This document shows positions 12,001 to 14,166 of a stretch of 14,166 nucleotides of DNA, piece after piece. A program made the translations under genes and the position numbers. Every line of letters begins with the position of its first letter. The stretch's first letter is position 1. The DNA is from Endomicrobium sp. (GTDB lineage: Bacteria > Elusimicrobiota > Endomicrobiia > Endomicrobiales > Endomicrobiaceae). The notes beneath the pieces were generated by a model. That model searched no databases, had not been told where the DNA came from, and saw only the letters and a list, made by a program, of their open reading frames with translations. The stretch is taken from assembly GCA_031264895.1 (NCBI GenBank), contig JAISDI010000218.1, forward strand, positions 1 to 14,166, written 5' to 3'.

Positions 12001-14165
12001 GCCTGACTTCCCCTGAAACAATGTTAATGTCGTTAAATTCTGCAGCTCATCTTGCAGGTTTTAATGCCATAGCTATGCCTTTGATTAATATTTTTACTGC
12101 TACAGTTAGTGGAGTATGGAATGCGGCATGGTACGGTGAAAAGTTTACTGTTTCTGATGTTTCTGAAATTTTTAGCAATGCTTTTGAAGATTATCGCGCA
12201 GTATTTTATGACAGCTTTGACGATGCGCATACACGTGAAAAATGGGCTGAAATAGTAGGAAGCGGCGCGGGCATGGGCGGAGTCGTTTCTCCTTTGTTCG
12301 GGGCAGCTCTGCCGGCTTATGCTTTTGGCGGAAGGATTGGGAATGCTTTTGTAAATGTGGTTGAAAGAGGAAATATTTTTGCTGCAGTTTTTGGAAGACC
12401 AGTTCAAAGATTGGGAGCCGGTGTAAATACGGCGCTCACATTAAAACAATTTGAATATGCTGAAGAGATTGGCAACCGTGTAGGAGGATTGATTGACAAA
12501 GGCCTTGAAAAGCTCGGAATGGGCAGTAAGCAATATCAGTTGACCAACGGCGAAATGGGCGGACTGTTCGCTTATGCTTTCGGTACCATGTCAATGTTGT
12601 TGGTGCCGAGCGCGGCAGGCAGGTTTACTGCAAAAGAAAGATCTCGTATTGCAGATATTTATATGCGCGGCGAACACGAATATTTCAAAAATACTGCGGA
12701 GTTTACAAAAGGGATGTCCGAATCAGGAAAGAGTTTTGTTGAACATACAGCAAATGAAATGCTTGTTAAGTCCGAATCAGGCAGAACATTGAACAATATG
12801 ATAAACCCATCAGTGAACAGCATTGTAATAAAAGACTCAAAGGGTAATTCATATGTTATAAATATGGCCGACAGAGGATCTCTTAGAGAATCTGCTAAAA
12901 CAGAAGCCTCTGACAGGATTGCGCATTATAAAGAAGGTGGAGAAGGTGGAAGAGAATTGTCTTTGGCAGAACTTTCAAGTTATGCCAAAATCGGGGTTGA
13001 AGTTGAAGGCGTAAAGGTAACTAATGAAATTTTGTTTGGAGTTTTAAAAGTCAGAGGAGCTGAGGCTGATCTTAACGGTAAGGTCGAAATATTAAGACAA
13101 ATAGATGAACTATTGCTTCCTGAAAATGAAACATCGAACAGAGAACTGGACAGGAAAACTTTTGGAATTTGGGAAAAACAAATGCAGGAAAAAGAAACAA
13201 TGATAAGTGAGAGAGATGAATTCTTGTCGTACAGACGTCTTGAAAATGATCTTAGCCAATTGACCGAAGCGTTAAATAATGTTCCGAAATGGAATATTCA
13301 AGAACGTACGAATATCCAAAAAGAAATCGACAAAATTAATGAGGAAATTGGCCGTAAGCTTGATAATATATCGATAGATTCAGCTAACTACGCTGAATTT
13401 GCAAGGATTAATGAAGAAGTTAAGGCTTCAAAAGAGATATTGGATCTGAGCAAAAAGGCAGATATTTATGATATCCGCAACAAAGAAGATGCAAGCAAAT
13501 TAGACATCGTCGATGTAAGGTCTGATTTTAGAAGTCTTGAGAATGATCTTAGTCAATTGACCGAAGCATTAAATAATGTTCCGAAATGGAATACTCAGGA
13601 GCGTGCGAATATCCAAAAAGAAATTGACAAAGTTAAGGCGGAAGCCGATACAAGGTCTGGACTTAGAAGTCTTGAGAATGAGCTTAGTCAATTGACCGAA
13701 GCTTTAAATAATGTTCCGAAATGGAATACTCAGGAGCGTGCAAATATCCAAAAAGAAATCGACAAAGTTAATGAGGAAATTGGTCAAAAGCTTGATATGA
13801 TATCGATAGGCGCTGTTAACTACGCTGAATTTGTAAAGAAGGATGCAGAAGTTAAGGCGAAGGCGATATTGACCAAAGCGCTAAATAATGTTAAAAAAGC
13901 CGAATCAAAAGCTTCCACTATTATTACGGATGCCAGAACTCTTGAATTTATGCAATTGACTCGTACAGGTATCGAGCGCGAATTGGCGGGCAATAAAGAA
14001 TTTTTAAGTCTTGGATTGGAAGGCGAAAAAGAAATTACATCGATAAAATCGGAAGGTAAAGAAATTGAAGTTACTCAGTATATGAGAGCAAAAGCGAAAG
14101 AGATAGTTGATAATATATTGAAAAGTGCAAATGAAAAGGTCAAAAATATTGCCAGTGATCAACAC
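3..14165 (+). CDS. Giant multidomain, probably secreted or surface protein (internal fragment, both ends missing)
   Basis: The third forward frame is open without a stop over 4,721 codons, and the frame never shifts. The start and stop both lie outside the window. Visible order: hydrophobic Gly/Ala segment (residues 16-91), Gly-rich beta-strand array (128-419), very long beta-rich region with Tyr-Asp-x-x-Gly turns (about 420-3588) split by three charged linkers, hydrophobic segments (3589-3698 and about 3922-4208), then a hydrophilic helical tail with coiled-coil repeats (from 4413). Only about ten Cys occur, the last at base 10830. This suits an exported protein but does not prove it. No catalytic motif was recognised. 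The beta repeats resemble YD/RHS repeats loosely, but the canonical Rhs core-end motif (DPxGL type) was not seen. Function is unknown; adhesin, cell-contact or toxin-delivery giant protein are all possible. Existence of the coding frame is near certain, the role is not. Confidence 0.97.
48..275 (+). other. Hydrophobic Gly/Ala-rich segment 1 (membrane-type)
   Basis: Residues 16-91 hold two long uncharged stretches. The first, after KAGG, is rich in Val, Ile, Ala and Gly (for example AVGIAVAAGAFVAGGG). The second follows a Gly-Pro break and runs to YVAGAG. There is no charged residue in the segment, so one or two membrane hairpins, or a glycine-zipper helix pair as in pore-forming or pre-toxin segments, are plausible. 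It is followed by an amphipathic stretch (FKSIGEATNTEW and onward) and then by the Gly-rich strand array. Because the gene starts upstream, this is not a signal peptide. A soluble Gly/Ala-rich helix bundle remains possible. Confidence 0.75.
384..1259 (+). other. Gly-rich beta-strand array, beta-barrel-like
   Basis: Residues 128-419 read as about 16 short strands of roughly 9-12 residues with alternating polar/small and hydrophobic side chains, separated by short Gly/Asn/Asp turns. Examples are VDIGIGFGLGYDI, KFGVGANCSYNLG, TKFNGGLGASFSHS, NGFGASLGYGRG, GYRSYGLTYNFES, QAVGLNMAYGNN and KIISFATGFSRKED. Many strands carry Tyr or Phe near their ends. One longer polar loop (about bases 768-830) splits the array. 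This is the look of a transmembrane beta-barrel or a Gly-rich beta-meander. A barrel in the middle of a chain flanked by hydrophobic and soluble parts would be unusual. A non-membrane Gly-rich fibre or solenoid is the main alternative. Confidence 0.6.
1260..2606 (+). other. Mixed helical then beta-rich region A, no recognised family
   Basis: Residues 420-868. It opens with a charged helix (ENKELVQALKKQAEEKG), then a mixed stretch up to about base 1500. From there it becomes beta-hairpin-like with polar turns such as DTNGNEF, NPNGDIQ and NPDGTLLD. Tyr, Asn and Asp are frequent, and hydrophobic runs are too short for a membrane. It links the Gly-rich strand array to the first charged linker. 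I do not recognise a domain family or active-site motif. The turns (Asn/Asp-Gly followed by a beta strand) match the style of the downstream repeats, so this is probably the start of the same long beta-repeat body. Confidence 0.5.
2607..2792 (+). other. Charged low-complexity linker 1
   Basis: Residues 869-930 are dominated by Lys, Glu, Asp, Ala, Ser and Pro (for example SSEVAEPAKKDSPDG, then KKEGSKKDNRRDE), with almost no aromatic residues. This looks like a flexible, disordered interdomain linker. It separates two beta-rich blocks. The reading frame runs through without interruption. Confidence 0.75.
2793..3719 (+). other. Beta-rich block B with Tyr-Asp turns
   Basis: Residues 931-1239, bounded by charged linkers 1 and 2. 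It shows hairpin turns such as YDKYGN (from base 2991) and YNKDGKR (from 3372), and many strands of the form polar-hydrophobic alternation followed by DG or NG. A small internal direct repeat lies at 3426-3488. The block length (about 309 residues) would fit a single large beta domain or a short run of YD-like hairpins. No binding or catalytic residues can be assigned. Confidence 0.5.
3426..3488 (+). repeat. Short direct repeat encoding EIEIDGV, two copies
   Basis: The peptide EIEIDGV is encoded twice, at 3426-3446 and 3465-3485, with a period of 39 bases (13 residues). The nucleotide copies differ at very few positions (gag versus gaa, gta versus gtg). This is consistent with a duplicated beta-hairpin strand inside block B. 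Confidence 0.8.
3720..3887 (+). other. Charged, Gln-rich low-complexity linker 2
   Basis: Residues 1240-1295 contain Lys, Glu, Asp, Ala, Gly and a Gln-rich run (DQQQQEQQEAQ), with no large hydrophobic residues. A flexible linker is the simplest reading. The Gln run uses mostly CAG codons, the kind of tract that can expand by slippage. It lies between beta blocks B and C. Confidence 0.8.
3888..5381 (+). other. Beta-rich block C with Tyr-Asp turns
   Basis: Residues 1296-1793 between linkers 2 and 3. Turns include YDGKGW (from base 4215), YDEKNN (from 4425) and NYDENN near 4686. The rest alternates short strands with DG, NG and GD turns. Three of the few Cys residues of the chain are here (bases 3888, 4107, 4608), too scattered for an obvious disulphide or metal site. 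The end of the block has a Trp/Tyr-bearing pattern (DGYWNF near 5013, DWYIVD near 5085) that could be a small beta-barrel or carbohydrate-contacting repeat, but this is only an impression. No family was recognised. Confidence 0.5.
5382..5528 (+). other. Charged low-complexity linker 3
   Basis: Residues 1794-1842 are Lys, Asp, Glu and Ser rich (for example SEKTSEETSAENAKKGG, then KKSDDKSEDK) and end in a Ser/Asn/Thr run. It has the same character as linkers 1 and 2 and is interpreted as disordered spacer between beta blocks C and D. Confidence 0.8.
5529..6200 (+). other. Beta-rich block D, first part
   Basis: Residues 1843-2066 after linker 3. It contains a clear Tyr-Asp turn (YDSKGC from base 5808) and many short strands ending in DG, NG or GG turns (SDGEIEFSGD, SNGKLSNNGS). 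The sequence style continues that of blocks B and C. It ends where a charged helix begins at 6201. No recognised function. Confidence 0.5.
6201..6617 (+). other. Helical interruption within the beta region
   Basis: Residues 2067-2113 form a long charged amphipathic stretch (EGLKEFKVATEHEIKAEK and onward to EDAFG) that reads as one or two alpha helices. After about 65 mixed residues with a Tyr-rich turn, a second helix (VEALDRQISVMENRKKAEQ, bases 6540 onward) follows. Long helices are otherwise nearly absent between 1500 and 10700. The pair could pack as a coiled hairpin inserted in the beta stalk, or mark the junction of two domains. No catalytic motif is seen. Confidence 0.55.
6618..10040 (+). 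other. Long beta-repeat region with YD/RHS-like hairpins
   Basis: Residues 2206-3346. Strand-turn-strand units recur, with Tyr or Trp then Asp at the strand end and Gly-Arg or Gly-Asn two residues later: YDSSGR (from 8244), WDEKGR (from 8328), YDKDGN (from 8640) and TDRYGN (near 9219). From about 8700 the sequence is very rich in Thr, Ser, Tyr, Glu and Lys, typical of long antiparallel sheets. YD repeats in Rhs and TcB/TcC proteins wrap a beta-sheet shell around cargo. The spacing here is irregular, so membership in that family is a weak inference. No transmembrane segment, active site or Rhs core-end motif was found in this stretch. Confidence 0.5.
10041..10196 (+). repeat. 78-base tandem repeat, two units
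   Basis: Unit 1 (10041-10118) encodes PVLDKDDRQVLDENGKPMFG and six further residues. Unit 2 (10119-10196) encodes PILDKDGNQVLDKDGKPLFD and six more. The period is exactly 26 codons. Each unit itself contains two LD(K/E)xG-type half units, so an older, shorter repeat may underlie it. The Asp-rich loops look calcium-binding at first sight but do not satisfy the EF-hand or dockerin spacing. It lies at the carboxy-terminal end of the Thr/Tyr-rich beta region. Confidence 0.88.
10197..10766 (+). other. End of beta region and junction to hydrophobic part
   Basis: Residues 3399-3588. It begins with more beta-type sequence, including a YD-like variant (VDAWGRETGYDFERTY, from base 10347) and Thr/Tyr/Gly-rich strands. 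At about 10600 it changes to Asn/Ser/Ile-rich sequence (NNSAYRAMESSNIMNIS) that looks helical and leads into the hydrophobic segment. This is where Rhs-type proteins would carry their core-end motif; none is visible. Confidence 0.45.
10767..11096 (+). other. Hydrophobic segments 2 (membrane-type, pre-toxin-like)
   Basis: Residues 3589-3698. Segment a (from 10776, VAVGVVVAAVVIATTILTCG to about 10865) and segment b (about 10869-10937, ending INAYFAF) are each long enough for a membrane helix. A polar connector with SDGQWG follows, then a Gly-rich hydrophobic stretch (LDLLAIGASFLGGGMASG). The pattern 'hydrophobic hairpin, short polar connector with Asp-Gly-x-Trp, hydrophobic LDLLA stretch' recalls the hydrophobic pre-toxin regions of polymorphic toxins. 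That is a resemblance by eye only. The last Cys of the window lies here (10830). Confidence 0.72.
11097..11546 (+). other. Amphipathic Gly/Ala-rich helical stretch
   Basis: Residues 3699-3848, between the hydrophobic hairpin and the Ala/Lys helix. It alternates short Lys-bearing helices (KAAWQAGAKAVGTQLTKE) with Gly/Ala hydrophobic segments (KYAAAGAVTGAAYNTAYQL, GALMGLAMRG, FNLFIALAFSYQ). It could be peripheral membrane helices or a helix bundle. No domain family was recognised. Confidence 0.45.
11547..11741 (+). other. Ala/Lys/Glu-rich single helix or linker
   Basis: Residues 3849-3913 are almost only Lys, Ala, Glu, Arg, Ser and Gln. They include alternating Ala-Lys runs (ARAEAKAKAKEAKARGEK, from 11586) and then polar Gln/Lys sequence. 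This composition favours a solvent-exposed single alpha helix or charged spacer. It separates two hydrophobic regions and so may cross an aqueous gap between them. Confidence 0.7.
11766..12626 (+). other. Hydrophobic Gly/Ala/Met-rich region 3
   Basis: Residues 3922-4208. Several uncharged, small-residue-rich stretches occur: ETAAMFGMGAAAMGAMTT (near 11775), VGAVLGMTGSIF (near 11907), LAGFNAIAMPLINIFTATV (near 12051), GSGAGMGGVVSPLFGAALP (near 12258) and LFAYAFGTMSMLLVPSAAG (near 12561). They are separated by polar, acidic loops such as NAFEDYRAVFYDSFDDAH. The stretches are moderately hydrophobic, more like pore-forming or amphipathic helices than classical membrane anchors. Met and Gly content is notably high. 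No family was recognised. Confidence 0.55.
12627..13238 (+). other. Hydrophilic helical region leading to coiled coil
   Basis: Residues 4209-4412. After the last hydrophobic stretch the chain becomes charged (KERSRIADIYMRGEHEYF). A short beta-hairpin-like element follows (SIVIKDSKGNSYVIN, near 12819), then acidic/basic helices (VEILRQIDELLL, KQMQEKETMISERDEF). No Cys and little Gly. It appears to be the entry to the coiled coil at 13239. No known domain was recognised. Confidence 0.5.
13239..13334 (+). repeat. Coiled-coil repeat, copy 1
   Basis: A 32-codon unit beginning LENDLSQLTEALNNVPKWN and ending QKEIDK. Leu and Ile recur at about every third to fourth position, the pattern of a helical hairpin or coiled coil with a Pro-Lys-Trp turn between the two helices. 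It is followed by a tail (NEEIGRKLDNISI then NYAEF, to about 13400) that recurs only after copy 3. It differs from copy 2 at 8 of 96 bases by my count. Confidence 0.93.
13536..13631 (+). repeat. Coiled-coil repeat, copy 2
   Basis: Second 32-codon unit, nearly identical to copies 1 and 3, with Thr and Ala where copy 1 has Ile and Thr. It differs from copy 3 at only 4 of 96 bases, one of them changing an amino acid (Asp to Glu). It lacks the NEEIG...NYAEF tail of copies 1 and 3 and runs directly into copy 3, with a period of 135 bases. The similarity extends upstream into the RSxxRS codons. Confidence 0.93.
13671..13766 (+). repeat. Coiled-coil repeat, copy 3
   Basis: Third 32-codon unit, LENELSQLTEALNNVPKWN to QKEIDK. 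It is followed by NEEIGQKLDMISI and NYAEF (to about 13832), the same tail as copy 1 at an offset of 432 bases. So copy 1 with tail and copy 3 with tail are one long duplicated block, and copy 2 is a shorter insert duplicated next to copy 3. Confidence 0.93.
13869..13898 (+). repeat. Partial, degenerate copy of the coiled-coil repeat
   Basis: Ten codons encode LTKALNNVKK, matching LTEALNNVPK of the full units. At the DNA level ttgacc and aataatgtt are shared. The Pro is replaced by Lys, so the hairpin turn would be lost and the helix could continue. Probably an older, decayed or truncated copy. Confidence 0.65.
13899..14165 (+). other. Charged helical tail running off the window
   Basis: Residues 4633-4721. 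Lys, Glu, Ala and Ser dominate (KAESKASTIITDARTLEF, then IKSEGKEIEV, then AKAKEIVDNILKSANEK), with hydrophobics spaced for a coiled coil. The frame is still open at the last full codon, so the protein continues downstream. No domain was recognised. Confidence 0.6.
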
Positions 14166-14166
14166 A

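Noticed and set aside
3..14165. Recoded stop codons (TGA as Trp or Gly)
   Set aside because: No in-frame TGA, TAA or TAG was seen in 4,721 codons and Trp is encoded by TGG throughout, so the standard bacterial code explains the frame.

Overview
The whole window lies inside one gene. In the third forward frame I read 4,721 consecutive sense codons from base 3 to base 14165 with no stop. Neither the true start nor the true stop is present, so this is an internal piece of a giant protein (over 500 kDa for this piece alone, at about 110 Da per residue). Residue n of the window begins at base 3n. No promoter, terminator, RNA gene, CRISPR array or insertion sequence is visible. All other open frames on both strands look like shadows of this gene.

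The organism cannot be fixed from one gene. It is bacterial-looking: intron-free, no reassigned stop visible, Trp as TGG, and no TGA in frame. GC is moderate, roughly low 40s percent by eye. Arg is mostly AGA/AGG, Ile is often ATA, and Gly is mostly GGC/GGA. Together with the gene's size this would suit groups known for giant surface or secreted proteins, such as Omnitrophota, or related moderate-GC lineages such as Elusimicrobiota. That is a guess from general knowledge, not a result.

Layout from the amino-terminal side: (1) a Gly/Ala-rich hydrophobic segment (48-275). (2) A Gly-rich series of about 16 short alternating strands (384-1259) that looks like a beta-barrel or beta-meander. (3) About 9.4 kb of mostly beta-type, Asp/Gly/Asn-turn-rich sequence (1260-10766). 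It contains scattered Tyr-Asp-x-x-Gly hairpins resembling YD/RHS repeats, three charged low-complexity linkers (2607-2792, 3720-3887, 5382-5528), a short helical interruption (6201-6617) and a 78-base tandem repeat (10041-10196). (4) Strongly hydrophobic segments (10767-11096), a helical Gly/Ala-rich stretch, an Ala/Lys-rich helix (11547-11741) and a second long hydrophobic, Gly/Ala/Met-rich region (11766-12626). (5) A hydrophilic helical tail that becomes a coiled coil built from duplicated units (13239-13898) and continues past the window end.

Read as a whole, the chain is very poor in Cys (about ten in 4,721 residues). It has the composition of a secreted or cell-surface protein: long beta-repeat stalk or shell, membrane-active or pore-like segments, then a coiled coil. 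The order 'YD-like repeats, then hydrophobic Gly/Ala segment' recalls polymorphic toxins and Rhs proteins. However, the Rhs core-ending motif and a toxin domain are not seen, and the chain runs on for over 3 kb after the hydrophobic part. No enzyme active site was recognised anywhere.
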